DNA from: Conchocele bisecta
Taxonomy: Eukaryota > Mollusca > Bivalvia > Lucinida > Thyasiridae
NCBI GenBank assembly: GCA_029237695.1
Contig: CM055273.1
Coordinates: 62,423,968-62,487,967, forward strand
Direction: 5' to 3'
DNA length: 64,000 bases
The first letter of the stretch is position 1. The number at the start of each line of letters is the position of its first letter. This document shows, one piece after another, positions 1 to 11,290 of the stretch. The notes beneath the pieces are model-generated. The model did not search any database and was not told where the DNA came from. It saw nothing but the letters and a program-made list of their open reading frames with translations. The translations under genes were made by a program, and so were the position numbers.

Positions 1-204
1 AATTCTCTAATCATGGTGGGCTTTACATAGACTAGACTGTGCTCCTCTTGCATGGGCGACAGGGGGATACAATACATGTTTGATTGACCAGGGTTTTACG
101 TCATATACAGATGAGAATGTGCATGTAAGAGGAAGACTACAAACATCACTGAAATATCCAATAAAGACCTCGAGCACTGAACGACAGCGTCCTGGGAATT
201 GCAT

Positions 205-486
205 AGTATACTTATATTGCTAAGTACCCTTTGACGGAGAAATGTTCAGTTCAAGGATAACGTTATTAATTGTTATTATACTGAATTTATTACATTATCA
301 CAGCCATTTTGGCTGTGATAATGTAATAAGTACAGTATAATAATTCTGCATACCCTTATTCATCAAATATATGAAGTCGTTAGTTCTATAATAAATAATA
401 CATTTCTGGGAAAATAAATGATTACTCCCTCAAAGTAGACTTAGCTAGATAAGTATGCTTATATTTTTTGGTGAAATCGTCTACAG
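205..486. mobile_element. Family A MITE, copy 1, degenerate ends
   Basis: The centre is the family A palindrome (TTACATTATCACAGCC, then its complement). The flanking CTCCCTCAAAGTA arm and the closing GTGAAATCGTCTACAG are recognisable. The left terminus has decayed, so the outer border is approximate. Confidence 0.75.
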
Positions 487-523
487 ACTATGTATCCAGG
501 GTCTACACTAGTCACGAATCAGC

Positions 524-680
524 GGGACGTTTCACTAAACTTCGCACGACTAAACAGTCTGAAACATGATAGTCTGGAAATTTCAATTGATGGATTTACA
601 TTTATTGAACATAGGCTGCATATGCTTTTTAAATGTAAATCCAATAATTGTTTACAAGAAAACATAGTTAACATCTTGAA
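524..680. mobile_element. Family B MITE, degenerate fragment
   Basis: It begins GGGACGTTTCACTAAACTTCG and carries the family B core (GGATTTACATTTATTGA, then ATAGGCTGCATATG). The right arm fades after the TTTACAAGAAAACAT segment, so this is a truncated copy. Confidence 0.7.
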
Positions 681-924
681 ATACGGTACCTACATGCAAG
701 CAATGTATAATGTCTTGTTGACACAACATAGGACATGTCCGATCATCACATAACAGATACCAAACTCATCAATTTCCTACGATCCTATGAAAATTGAAAT
801 ACATTTCATTTTTGGAACATTCCTGACGGCGACCATGTTAGAAAATGGCCGCTCTTCGGCTCATGCTATGAATTCTGGACTTCCAACTACATGTAGTAGA
901 TTGTTGACAATGAGGGTATCCATG

Positions 925-1559
925 TAGCCTACTTTGCAACGTATACTTTTTCTAACAAAGTATGCTTTGAGGCAGTAATCATTTATTTTCCCCGAAATGC
1001 ATATATAACTACCGACTGCATATATTTGATGATTACACGTATGCAGAATTATTATACTGAATTTATTACATTATCACATCCAAAATGGCTGTGATAATGT
1101 AATAATTCCAGCACAACAATATTTACACAATTCCCTAACATTTTATTGGCCCGTAGCAAGTCTCTGTCCAAAATTTATATCCCAGTAAACTCCCACGCCG
1201 AACTACTTTCCGTAACCGTGAGGCGCAGTTAAAATAATTCTTACGAAAACGGAAAATAAACACATTTTCTTGATGAATTTATTTCAAATGCTGGAATTAT
1301 AAGGAATGAATGGCCTTTTTGTGGAATTTATCGGGGATATAAACTTGGAAAAGTCGCGGGAATACTGGACGAGGCCTTCCGGCCTTCGTCCAGTATTCCC
1401 GCGACTTTTCCAAGTTTATACCCCGATAAATTCCACATTCATTCCTATAATAAATTAAGTATAATTTTTTTTAATAAATTTATCCTAAAATGGAATTTTG
1501 TTCCCTCAAAGTATACTTTACTAGATAAGTATACTTTGCAATGTTGGTGAAATAGGCTA
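925..1559. mobile_element. Family A MITE split by a family F insertion
   Basis: The left part (925-1103) and right part (1449-1559) together make one family A element. Its central palindrome lacks only the stretch displaced by the element at 1104-1448. AAT stands on both sides of the inner element, and intact family A copies read straight across this point. The inner element is therefore the younger one. Confidence 0.8.
1104..1448. mobile_element. Family F hemi-palindromic MITE, nested
   Basis: Reference description for family F. One part of about 200 bp (AATTCCAGCAC... to a second GCTGGAATTATAAGG) is joined to a near-perfect palindrome of about 150 bp (GGAATGAATGGCC... GGCCTTCC/GGCCTTCGTCC...). 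AAT is duplicated at 1101-1103 and 1449-1451. It has no coding capacity. The short, AT-rich 3-bp duplication does not fix a superfamily. Confidence 0.85.
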
Positions 1560-1564
1560 CTGTG

Positions 1565-2385
1565 TGGTCCCCAAGATGTCCGGCTTAGAGAGGTGTCTCT
1601 GTAAATCAGGCATTCGATCATTCTGAGCCATAGTTGTGTGCTATGCGATCACGAACATACATTATCATCTCAGATAAATGACAAAGAACTCGTCAAAAAT
1701 AAGATTAAAGGTGCTTTATTGGTATCCGGTTTAGAGATGTCTACTGTACTCTTTTTTTTCAACGCTCGCAGTCAATTTACTGACCTTGCTGAGCTGGTGA
1801 CGCTATCACACAAGTTGGTGACATTGCTCTATGTAATGTAATCACCCTGCGAGTGCTTGCGGAACCCGCCATGTTGGGAACATATCCAAATCCCGGAAAG
1901 CGACTGCGCATGTTCAGTGGGAATATCCCCACTCCGCACTGAACATGCGAAAGTTTGTAACGGAATTTCCCTAAACGCCGTTGCGAGGAGGCAGTTGTAA
2001 CTTAGCTACAATAATTCGCCTCCGATATCTACGGCTACAATTTGACCCATTCAAAATATGTGAACAACCGAAGGGCATACTACGCAAACCTGTTGTATGT
2101 AGGTCAAAATTTAGTAAGCTGTATATTTTATACATTTAAACAAATAATCTTTGATGTTGAACTACTAAATTGCCAACAATAATAGAACAGAAAAATCGTT
2201 TTCCCATGGAAGCTATATTTTCTCTTATTGTTGTTCAACATTCAACATAACGAAATGAAGCTTTCAAATTTACAAGATATGCATGTAAATGTCAGATAAA
2301 CACTTTGACACGGTAAAATAACCAATTCCTGCATGTGTATGTTCTTTATTAATAATGTATTGATACAGTTCTGCAAACAACGTCG
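1565..2385. other. Gap: no gene seen
   Basis: Holds a diverged family G end (GTCCGGCTTAGAGAGG near 1579) and a hairpin at 1897-1948 (GCGCATGTTCAGTG... CACTGAACATGCG). No open frame here has splice-like borders. Confidence 0.6.
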
Positions 2386-2392
2386 AAAGTTG

Positions 2393-2682
2393 ACATACAT
2401 TTGAGACAAGCCATGGGATTTTGTACCTTCGGACATGTGCGTAATTTCATGAAATATGTTTATAAAATTTACAATATTTTCCGTAAACTTGAATGGCGTC
2501 AAAAGTTGACAAAATTTTCAGAGTACATGTGGATGTACTCTGAAAGTTTTGTCAACTTTTGACGCCATTTACAGAAAATGTTGAAATGCACTCTGAAAAT
2601 GTTTTTTTGAAAATGTTATAAATGTATTTAAAGAAATTACGCAGATGTCCGAAGGTACACAATCACATGGCGTGTCTCATTT
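2393..2682. repeat. Palindromic element with GACAAGCCATG-like arms
   Basis: A long imperfect inverted repeat. The arms run from TGAGACAAGCCATGGGATTT to AATCACATGGCGTGTCTCA. The centre is TGTACTCTGAAA...TTTCAGAGTACA. Diverged relatives occur at 9740-9960, 19253-19470 and 41229-41341. Non-coding. Confidence 0.75.
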
Positions 2683-2685
2683 CTG

Positions 2686-2970
2686 TAGCCGATTTCGCCA
2701 ACATTGCAAAGTATACTTTTCTATCAAAGTATACTTTGAGGGAGCAATCATTTATTTTTCCTGAAATGCATTATTTCATATAGAACTAACTACTGCATAT
2801 GTTTGATGATTAAAAGTATGCAGAATTATTATACTGAATTTATTACATTATCACAGCCAAAATGGCTGTGATAATGTAATAAATTCAGTATAATAAAAAT
2901 TAATAAATTTATCCTAAAATTGAACATTTTTCCCTCAAAGTATACTTTGCAATGTTGGTGAAGTAGACTA
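2686..2970. mobile_element. Family A MITE, full copy
   Basis: Bounded by CTG|TAGCCGATTTC and GACTA|CAG. It interrupts nothing recognisable and abuts the palindromic element to its left. Its central palindrome is intact (CACAGCCAAAATGGCTGTG). Confidence 0.85.
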
Positions 2971-2989
2971 CAGGACTCATGAATGAAAT

Positions 2990-3241
2990 TTATGCCAACC
3001 GTCGACGTAATTTAAGGAAAATATTGTATTTCTTTCGAACTCCGTATTGGCGAAAAACGGCGAGGCGATAATTGAGGTTATAGCAAACAGGGTCGGGTCT
3101 AATTATATCATAAATATTGTGTGAGCCAGTAATGGCATGTCTGTCATCATTATGTTTGGCGTGTAGTGCGTGCCAGGAGAGATCACAATTAGTGATGGGT
3201 ATTATAATGACACTGTCGCTGTTCAATGCTATCTGTTGGAA
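2990..3241 (-). CDS. Unassigned open segment, minus strand
   Basis: An open frame of about 80 codons on the minus strand, starting after a possible acceptor (CAAATATAG) and ending at a stop at the lower coordinate. The translation is mixed in composition, with a basic C-terminal stretch ending LKLRRRLA. I do not recognise it. There is no ATG near the start, so if real it would be a terminal exon or the relic of an element. Chance openness is quite possible at this length. Confidence 0.18.
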   Translation of the reverse strand, partial: FQQIALNSDSVIIIPITNCDLSWHALHAKHNDDRHAITGSHNIYDIIRPDPVCYNLNYRLAVFRQYGVRKKYNIFLKLRRRLA

Positions 3242-3384
3242 CTATATTTGTAGGGCTTAAGACGACCTGTGTTTTTAAAGAATTCAACCCGCAATATATG
3301 TGCTGCGACCGAGCTCATTATCAAAAAAAGCTTGAAGACCTCAAATTTGGATGCTAGCGCTCGAATAATATACACTTATTATAT

Positions 3385-4240
3385 ACGTACATGTATATAC
3401 GTTTCTCACTGAAACACAATGGAGCGCAGGCCGTTAATATTAACAGGTTATTAATTTTCATTTGTATGTGGATATATGCACGAGTTCCGCATCGTGCGAT
3501 ATTGCGCAACGTTAGGAGCGCACTACCGTTGCGCGGTGGAACGAATGGCATATATCCACACACATTTATATTATATACGTACATCACCCGCAGTTTACAT
3601 GCGGCTCAAAGAATATACAAATATAAATAAAGTAAACAAATTAGTGGTGATTTAGAAGGTACTATTTTACGAGGGTCAGTGGAAAACGAGGGCACTGACC
3701 AATATGAACTCCCGAGACGTCAATATGGAAACAATATTGACGGCTTGCGTTGCATTGTGTTTCAATAGGACACGAAATTACGTATACAGTATGAATTCTT
3801 GACCAATGTAAGTGTGGGTCATCATCGTTTTCCTGCTTACTGATCTTTGCACAGTGGATCCTCTTTAAACGGGAAACTCTAACATCAACAGTGTGTATTT
3901 ATAGGTTATTTAATTTGTATGTGGACATATGCACGAGTGCCGCAGCGTGCGACATAGCGCAATATCGTTGCGCAACGGAAAGAGTGGCATATATCCACAT
4001 ACACATCAAATAACCTTTTTATTATGTACGTACGTCACTCGCAATTTATACGCGCTTCATAAAATATACAACATGTAAATGAAATAAACAAATCAGTGGC
4101 GATTTAGAAGGACCTATTTTGTTACGTGAAACGTAGTTCCGGCACTGACCAATATGAACTCACGAGACTTCCATATGAACAAAATATTGACGTCTTGCGT
4201 TGCATTGTGTTTTCAATGGGAAACGAAAGTACGAATATAA
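3385..4240. repeat. Two related copies of an ATATGCACGAG palindromic repeat
   Basis: Copies at about 3385-3660 and 3885-4110 share TGTGGATATATGCACGAG...GTGGCATATATCCACA arms, TACGTAC segments and an AAACAAAT(T/C)AGTGG tail. A third, rearranged relative lies at 54900-55170. Short frames inside the palindrome are open on both strands only because of the symmetry. Confidence 0.7.
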
Positions 4241-4785
4241 GAAGTTCCGATACTACATGTATGTTGCATTAAATATTTACCGTATCAAACCTACCTATGT
4301 ACATAGCTGATCAAATTCAGTCATGTTGTTGCTGTTATGTAGTCTGACTTAAAATAAAAGTATGTTCCGTTCTGTTGTTGGGTTTCATTGTAAAGGTAAT
4401 CAAATGCTACCCTGTTACATGATTGCGACGTGCATTTGAAAGCCCATGTGCATGCATTGCAGTGGAGCCTCTCTAAACAGGACACCCTGGGAATTAGAAT
4501 GCACAGGCTGATCTGGATCTACACTGGTCGCAAAACCCATACGGGCCATTTCTCCAGCAACATCCGCATATATGTGTTCGTGTCAAACACACAAATGGCC
4601 AGACCCACACAGCACGTGCCATTTCTCGTGTGAATCCCGCTGTATTATGGCAATGTTTCTTGGCAACATTAATTTCCGGCAGTAGTGTGTCAAGCTTCTA
4701 GCCATTCAGCCACGAAACAAACCGCAGAATATGTGGGTTTGCATAAAAGTATAACGTCCTATAATTTTACGATGCATGCTATTAA

Positions 4786-5284
4786 AGGTACATGCCCACT
4801 CAGTAGGCACAAACTGTTCTTTATGGGAATTAAATACAGTGTATAATTGTGTCACTATTTCACCAGTTATAAAAAATACGATTGCCCGCTATACAGATAT
4901 AATAATTTAGTAATATTTATGTTACCGATAGTGACTCGCGGTGGTATCAAGCTATTTTCATATGCAAATGAGGCATTATATTTTTTAATTATTTATACTA
5001 ATAAAATGCGTCACGTGACGAAATATTTCTTTCTACAGATTATAAAGTATGATTATTGCACATCAAACAATACATACATAGACTAAATAGTAATATCCGT
5101 TTACATGTTAAGGAAACACGATTATCGCTCCTGATATCAGTGTGGAAATTTACGGCTGATATAAAATGTTTAATAATACCAATCGATAGGTAATGGAGAA
5201 ATCATGTTTATTTTGCCAGGACATGTCTCAGATGATGTCTCTGAGATAAGGAACATTTTGTGCCTACTGAGTGGGTATGTACCT
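4786..5284. mobile_element. Family D MITE flanked by TTAA
   Basis: Reference description for family D. Terminal inverted repeats AGGTACATGCCCACTCAG...CTGAGTGGGTATGTACCT lie between TTAA at 4782-4785 and TTAA at 5285-5288. Length is about 500 bp, with no long open frame. TTAA duplications are characteristic of piggyBac and Kolobok transposases; the ends do not decide between them. Confidence 0.85.
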
Positions 5285-5348
5285 TTAACGTTTCCCCCTG
5301 ACTACATGCATTGCTCTGACATTCTATATTCTGTTAAATCAAGGTATG

Positions 5349-5728
5349 GGATCGCGTGTTTTCGAACGGTGTGACGTCATGAGTTTTAGATCTGTTTACA
5401 GTAGATTTCCTATAATATCTTTCTAATGGAATGACATATTTTTATGAAATATACCGCAGCAAATGCAGTGCCTTTATCCCTTTATTGCATAGGCGGCTTT
5501 AATCTTATAATGCTGTCGTTTTGACGAACAATCGGTTACCGTTTTAAAATGCAAATAAAATCTGGAATGTAAGAAATAAACGGTACTCGATTCTTTGGGA
5601 ACGTTGGTGCGCTACATATCATTAAACATCCGTCCGTTTGTTAGGAGGACTTTAAAGAAAATCTACTGTAAAATGACGTCACAGATTACGTCACGTCGGA
5701 AAATCGGGTTCGGAAACCACGTGATCCT
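5349..5728. mobile_element. TIR element, GATCACGTGGTTT ends
   Basis: Left GATCGCGTGTTTTCGAACGG...TTTACAGTAGATTT mirrors right GAAAATCTACTGTAAA...GAAACCACGTGATC. The interior is AT-rich and non-coding. I saw only one copy, so the exact ends are uncertain. Confidence 0.6.
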
Positions 5729-5848
5729 ACACCTTGTAAATGTAGTACCGTAATGTGATAACACTGCTAATCTTGTAATAAAGTTTCTGAAGAATGTAGT
5801 CGATCATTTGTTCTTGCGTAGATTGAGATCGAGTATTCGATGTGTCGG

Positions 5849-6086
5849 CAATAAATGTGGCTATGACTGGAGAAATGGCGCTTAATTGGTTTTGCGACCA
5901 GTATAGATCCAGATCAGACTGTGCAGGATATTCACTGTTCGCCATTCCGTCAATGAACCACCTGCCATGCTTCTAACAAGCAATATAGATCGGTATCTGT
6001 ATACATGTGTGTGCTATTTAATAAGGCGTTACACTGCCCACAAATCCCATAAGCCCCATTTCTCCAGTCACGGCCACAAATATTGA
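5849..6086. repeat. Family K repeat (GTGACTGGAGAAATGG)
   Basis: Family K consists of short imperfect palindromes with ends TGGCTGTGACTGGAGAAATGG and an internal GATCCAGATCAGACTGTGC. This copy has both arms (CTATGACTGGAGAAATGGCG and CCATTTCTCCAGTCACGGCC). I recall the GATCCAGATCAGACTGTGC motif as common in heterodont bivalve DNA; this is memory, not a search. Confidence 0.6.
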
Positions 6087-6525
6087 CGCTTTCCCATGGT
6101 ACTGAGTGCTTTCTGTAATGATGGAACTGGTGAATATCAGAAACTGTGTGCGGATTTTAATAAATTGTATTGTCAACAACAACATGGCGGACGGCATACA
6201 AGTATACGAGGGGGCCATGTTAGTTACAATATGTGCAATAGCTATTATTATATGACTAAGTATTTCAGTCATTCTCATTGGCCGAAACACGGCCACGTGA
6301 TTATCTGCAAATTGCAGACATCTGAACAGGTTGTTTATACGAATAAGCACTCTCGGACCGCGAGACCGGTCCGAGATGTGTTTATTAATGTAAACAAACC
6401 TATTGTTCACCTCCTTAGAGCGCATGCGTAAATCTGACACACATAATTGATATTATGTTTACACTGTTAGTGACTATACATGAATTTCTGAATATTCGTG
6501 GTAAGGGTCATATAATAAAACAATT

Positions 6526-6652
6526 ACAGTCTTTTGAGTCGGTGTACATGAGATTTACGGACCTTCGAAAAGTGATGTTCACCTCCGCCTTCGGCGTCAG
6601 TGAACATCACTTTTCTCAGGTCTGTAAGTCTCATGTACACCGACTCAAAATA
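6526..6652. repeat. Near-perfect hairpin of about 127 bp
   Basis: Arm TTTTGAGTCGGTGTACATGA...AAAAGTGATGTTCAC is mirrored by GTGAACATCACTTTT...TCATGTACACCGACTCAAAA. The centre is CTCCGCCTTCGGCGTCA. It probably belongs to a palindromic MITE seen once here. Confidence 0.8.
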
Positions 6653-6903
6653 CAACAATTGTATAGTATTCGTTGGTGTTTGACATCAACAATATATCAT
6701 CAGTAGCTTAAGATGTGAGGTTGGTTGCAAAATAGTTACTAATTGTACCATGAAATGACCTTAGCTGGTGATAGGCCGTTAAACTCCAATAAACAAACTA
6801 CTTGAACATGTGCTAGAGGTAAATCTAGTCAATGTATAACTGCTCATTAGCATGGAGTACATCCTGGGAGAAATTTGGAACATTGGCAATAGTGGAACTA
6901 TTA

Positions 6904-7190
6904 ATTAATAAGGGACTGCAACGTATAATTCTTTTTTTTATTAATTCGTTCCCATGAAATATTAACAATTCGTTACCACGAATTAACAATTCGTTCCCAC
7001 AAATTAACAAATCGTTCCCTCAATTTAACAAATCGTTCCCACGTGGGACCGAATTGTTATATCATGGAAACAAATTGTTAATTGGAGGGAACGAATGTTA
7101 AATTGAGGGAACGAATTGTCATTTCGTGGGAACGAATTGTTAATTCGAGGGAACGAATTGTTATATAGTGGGAACGAATGGACATTTCGT
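6904..7190. mobile_element. Family C array element, ends degenerate
   Basis: Internal 22-bp units (TTCGTTCCC...AACAA) run forward to about 7042 and then as the reverse complement (GGGAACGAA...TTGTTA). The TACGGAGCCCCGC ends seen in other copies are not recognisable here. Confidence 0.8.
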
Positions 7191-7199
7191 AGTTAGATA

Positions 7200-7638
7200 T
7201 CATGACATGAGGCTTACGAGGTCAACCCACTATAGTCGATCTCCAAATAAATGGAGATTGAGACTGAGTTAACTAACCAAAGTAATGATGTGCGGTAACA
7301 TATTGCATGCCCTCACACTAATGGTCGAAACTCGAATGCATGTAAGAGCAGATCATGTCGCTAGGTAATACGTACTTACGTAAGCAACTATATGCTAATA
7401 AATCATGGGAGTTAACCGAAACTACGATATGTCATGATTATCTCCCATGTTCGTAGTTCACGGACGTTTCATATATTCGATTTATTCTCAAATGAGTTTG
7501 CTAAATAGTGTCATTGATTGTAAATTTCACTGTAATGTGTATCTGTATATTCATCTATTGTAAATACGTTTTGTATTATTTGATTAATGGCATTAGTAAA
7601 ACACACAGCATTGAGCAGTCGACTAGCGAGGGTGAATG
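7200..7638. other. Gap: no gene seen
   Basis: AT-rich single-copy-looking DNA. Short inverted motifs such as ATCTCC/GGAGAT occur, but no long arms and no open frame worth noting. Confidence 0.6.
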
Positions 7639-7870
7639 GGTTTAATAGAGAACATGATACCAACGGAACAATGAAACTATTATCACGCATGTTGACTGAT
7701 AATCATACCGATCTATATTGTTTGTTAGACACATGGCAGGTGGTTCATTGATGAAATGGCGAACAATGTAGATCCAGATCAGACTGTGCATCCGCACAGT
7801 CTGATCAGGATCTACACTGGTCGCAAAACCAATAAGACACATTTCTCCAGTCAGAGCCACATTTATTACC
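7639..7870. repeat. Family K repeat
   Basis: Centred on GATCCAGATCAGACTGTGCA followed by its complement TGCACAGTCTGATCAGGATC around 7768-7820. It ends at the right with CATTTCTCCAGTCAGAGCC. Confidence 0.65.
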
Positions 7871-7950
7871 GACACATAGAATACGCGATCTCAATATACG
7901 CTTGAAAAAATGATCGACTATATTCTTCAGAAACTTTATTAGAAGATTAA

Positions 7951-8402
7951 AGGTACATTCCCACTCCGTAGGCACACACTGTTATTTATATCAGAGACAT
8001 CATCTGACACATGTTCTGGCAAATAAACATTCATTCACCATTACCCCACGTATTGATTGACTTTATTATACATTTTATATCAGACGTAAATATCCATGCT
8101 GATATCAGGGGCGACAATCGTGCTTCCTTAAAATGTTAACGGACATTACTATTTATTCTCTGTATTACTTTTTGATGTGCAATGATCATAGTATAAATAA
8201 TTAAAAAATATCACGCCTTATTTGCATATGAAAATAACTTGATACCACCGCGCGTCACTATCAGTAAAATAAATATTACTAAATGATTATATCTGTATAG
8301 CGAGCACTCGTAATTTTTAGAACTGGTGGAATAGTGATACAATTATACACTTATTCAATTCCCATAAACAACATTTTGTGCCTACTGAGTGGGCATGTAC
8401 CT
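7951..8402. mobile_element. Family D MITE, second copy
   Basis: TTAA at 7947-7950 and 8403-8406 bracket AGGTACATTCCCACTCC...GAGTGGGCATGTACCT. Orientation is opposite to the copy at 4786. Confidence 0.85.
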
Positions 8403-8465
8403 TTAATAGAGAACACGATACCCATAGAACAATGAAATTATCAAGCCTTACAATGCTGAAGTAAA

Positions 8466-8628
8466 TTTTGTCGTCTGCTGTTTTCTTTAAATTGTCCACA
8501 TTTCTCAGCAAAGCATGATTTGACAGCTCTTTAGAATCATTTCCAATGGAAATGATTCTAAAGTGCTGTAAAACCATCTTTTCATTCAGATAAACGACAA
8601 AATATGAAACAACAGTAGACGACAATTT
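8466..8628. repeat. Family I hairpin (TTGTCGTCTGCTGT)
   Basis: Family I hairpins have arms TTGTCGTCTGCTGTTTTC...GAAACAACAGTAGACGACAA and a core TTAGAATCATTTCCA/TGGAAATGATTCTAA. This copy is complete. Open frames across it are symmetry artefacts. Confidence 0.8.
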
Positions 8629-8815
8629 TCGGTTCCCGAGTTCCACATTTTTAAACACAATGTAAACCACTGCAATACGTCATATCACCATAGTAACAAG
8701 AACATATAATGTGCTTTCTACACGACACTCAACAGCACATGTACGGTCTGATTAGAATCTACACTGTTATTCCATCGGTCTCCACTGTTCGCCATCCCAA
8801 TGAAACACTCACCAG

Positions 8816-8922
8816 GGCCCAGTTGCTCAAAGCCTCTGTTAGCTTAACAGACTGTTAAATTCTTAACAATGTTAAGGATCTAACAGTCTGTTAAGCTAAC
8901 AGAGGCTTTGAGCAACCGGGCC
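8816..8922. mobile_element. Palindromic MITE GGCCCAGTTGCTCAAAGCC, CAG flanks
   Basis: The 107-bp near-perfect palindrome carries GGCCCAGTTGCTCAAAG/CTTTGAGCAACCGGGCC arms. CAG stands directly outside both ends (8813-8815 and 8923-8925), consistent with a 3-bp target duplication. This points to PIF/Harbinger-type mobilisation. Confidence 0.75.
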
Positions 8923-9096
8923 CAGGCTTCTCACCAGCAATATATATCGTCATCAGGCTACACGAGTCTGCTATCTGATCGGGAGCTACACATCTCATAA
9001 GCCCCATTTCTCCAGTCACATCTACATATTAGTTTAGTTTGACACAGATAGCTTTTACTTCGGCATTTTCATCGACTCTATTGGCGGGTGTGATCG

Positions 9097-9594
9097 CAGG
9101 CATTCGGCGCGTTTCGGCTTTCATCGGTATACCTCTTTTGTATGAACAAGGCTTCTAACTTTGGTCGTACATGACCTCGTATTGTAACAAATTCCGCGAT
9201 TTTATTAACGCTAATGTGAATATTTTGGCGGAAAGTGCACATGTTCATTTGAGAATTATTGCTATCTTGCTAAAATAACATAGTTAGAACATAATTATGC
9301 AAAGTTTATCTAATTACAGCTGCTTTTCCTAGGTCGGACACAACCTCGTATCATAACAAATGAAATCATGTGTTTACGGCTCTGACGCCAATATTGTAGT
9401 GGCAGGTTCATATGATCATTGGATAATTATCATTATCCTGTAGAACTACATAGAATAAATAGAACATTACAATTTTAAACATTGTTATTTTTTTCTGATA
9501 CAAGGTCGTGTCCGACCAAAGTTAGAAGCCTTGTTCATATATATAGAGTTATACCCATGAAAGCCGAAACACGCCGAATGCCTGTGGGTTTGAT
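9097..9594. mobile_element. TIR element GCATTCGGCG, CWG flanks
   Basis: Outer arms GCATTCGGCGCGTTTCGGCT and AGCCGAAACACGCCGAATGC are backed by inner arms AACAAGGCTTCTAACTTTGG and CCAAAGTTAGAAGCCTTGTT. CAG precedes and CTG follows. Short solo arms recur at 19789-19850 and 20796-20830. Non-coding. Confidence 0.75.
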
Positions 9595-9729
9595 GGGTTT
9601 CTTATGACAGATTGGTTTGTTGTGAAACCCGTATTCCTAAATGAACGATTGCACGCGACAGCAGACGTAGCTATCTCTATACAAGTCGTTATATTTCATA
9701 CCTAAGAAAATGGCGATTTGTCATGAAAA

Positions 9730-9962
9730 CTATTTACAGAACGTTTGATATTGCGTGTGAATGACGTCGAAAAAAGTTGACGAAATACCCACAGTCAAAC
9801 GTTGACGCAATTCCCAGAGCAAATGCGGAATCTCTTTCTATTCCGCATTTGCTCTGAGAATTGCGGCAACTTTTGACGTCATTTACGGAAAATATCGTAA
9901 ATTTTGTAAATATATTTCATGAAAAATCGCAGGATCTCCGTAGGTACTAAATCACACGGCTT
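9730..9962. repeat. Palindromic element with GAGCAAATGCGGAAT core
   Basis: Core CCAGAGCAAATGCGGAAT is followed by ATTCCGCATTTGCTCTGAG, within arms AATGACGTCGAAAAAAGTTG / CAACTTTTGACGTCATTTAC. It is related to the repeat at 2393. A half core recurs at 32110-32158 at the start of the transposon gene. Confidence 0.75.
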
Positions 9963-10122
9963 GTAGTGGAACCCATATTTATAAATCAACGATTGGATGT
10001 GACAGCAGACACGTGGCTATCTCAGACATGCTTTGTGGATGGATAGGTGGCTGATCGATATAATGCCCAATGTACACCATACGAACAATGTAAACCAAAC
10101 CTGTCTGCCTAAAGGATACTTA

Positions 10123-10693
10123 AAGCATTCACTACTGTTTTCCCCACGTTTTGCTGCTGACGAACGTTTGGCTATTAAACACATTAAATCTTAAAAATAA
10201 ATAAATGTAAGTACTTTTTCATCTATAACAAAAAAGTAACCCTCCCAAAAAAAATTATTTGATGAAATTCCGTCAAATATTGATTTTATTGCGAAAAAAA
10301 CATTTTCCTATGGGAATTTAACATGGGGGCTAAAAATAGATTTTTTTAAATAATTTTTTATTTGTTGTCCAATTTTCATAATCTAACTTTTGTTTTCTTA
10401 GTTACATCATTTCCAAGCTATCTAGCAAGGTTTCGGAGTCAATTTCAAAAATCTTTCGTTTTTTTACTCCTCCCCCACATCTTCCACCTTTTTCCCCCCA
10501 TGTTAAATTCCCAAAGGAAAATCGTGTTTTCGCTATAAAATCAATATTTGATGGAATTTCATCCAACCAAAAATATTGGGGAGGGTGACTTTTTTTGTTA
10601 TTGCTGTAAAAGTACTTACATTTAAATATTTTTTAGATTTAATGCGTTTAATAGCCAAAAGTTCGTTGGCAGAAAACAGCGGAACAGACAGTA
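10123..10693. mobile_element. Family H TIR element
   Basis: Reference description for family H. The left arm (TACTGTTTTCCCCACGTTTTG...ATTAAACACATTAAATCT) matches the complement of the right arm (AGATTTAATGCGTTTAATAGCC...GGAACAGACAGTA). Inner arms carry AAGTACTTTTTCAT and CACCCTCCCC. The interior holds a GGTTTCGGAGTCAATTT segment that becomes important in the copy at 55786. Non-coding. Confidence 0.8.
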
Positions 10694-10699
10694 GTATAC

Positions 10700-11250
10700 A
10701 ATACAATACAGTTCGCAATGTCTTTGTGCTGTTTAAGAATTATTCATGATGAGAACATTTTAAATCGTTAACTGACTACAGTAGTGTATTTGGATAACAG
10801 GATCTACACTTGTTGCTAGCATACATGGGAGCCGATTCACTAAACTTCGCCCGTTATAACCATATGTGGGTTCATTTTCTCAACAATCGAGCGCATATTG
10901 ATTTCTTTGACGACCACGACGCTATGTCATCTTCAACATAGCAACCAGTAAATCGCATTATTTCAATTTTCATGGCCGAAATGAACACTGGCTCCGTTGG
11001 TCTAAATCCATCATTATTTTGTCAATAATCGTCCTGCTCAGAGACTCGTATTATTCTATTATTAAAATTGATATATTTATATTGACACTCATTGGACGAA
11101 ACCTGACTGAAAGCATGCGCAACCACCGTGTATGCGCAGCTACATGTTGTTAACAGGTGGAATAATCGGACTTGGGCCCAGTAAATAGCCCAAGCAAAAA
11201 GCCGTACCGCAACCGCCAAACTTTTGTTACGCTATACAGTTTTTATAATA
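10700..11250. other. Gap: no gene seen
   Basis: Mostly unique-looking AT-rich sequence. A short frame at 10970 (ATGGCCGAAATGAACACTGG) closes after 18 codons. No repeat arms were recognised. Confidence 0.5.
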
Positions 11251-11290
11251 TTTATTTGTGGACCTTGTGGATGTTGTACATAATGAATGT

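Noticed and set aside
6096..6431. A 111-codon frame and an internal MADGIQVYEGAM start
   Set aside because: Frames are open on both strands here. The internal start gives only 23 residues and has no donor. The region borders a family K repeat.
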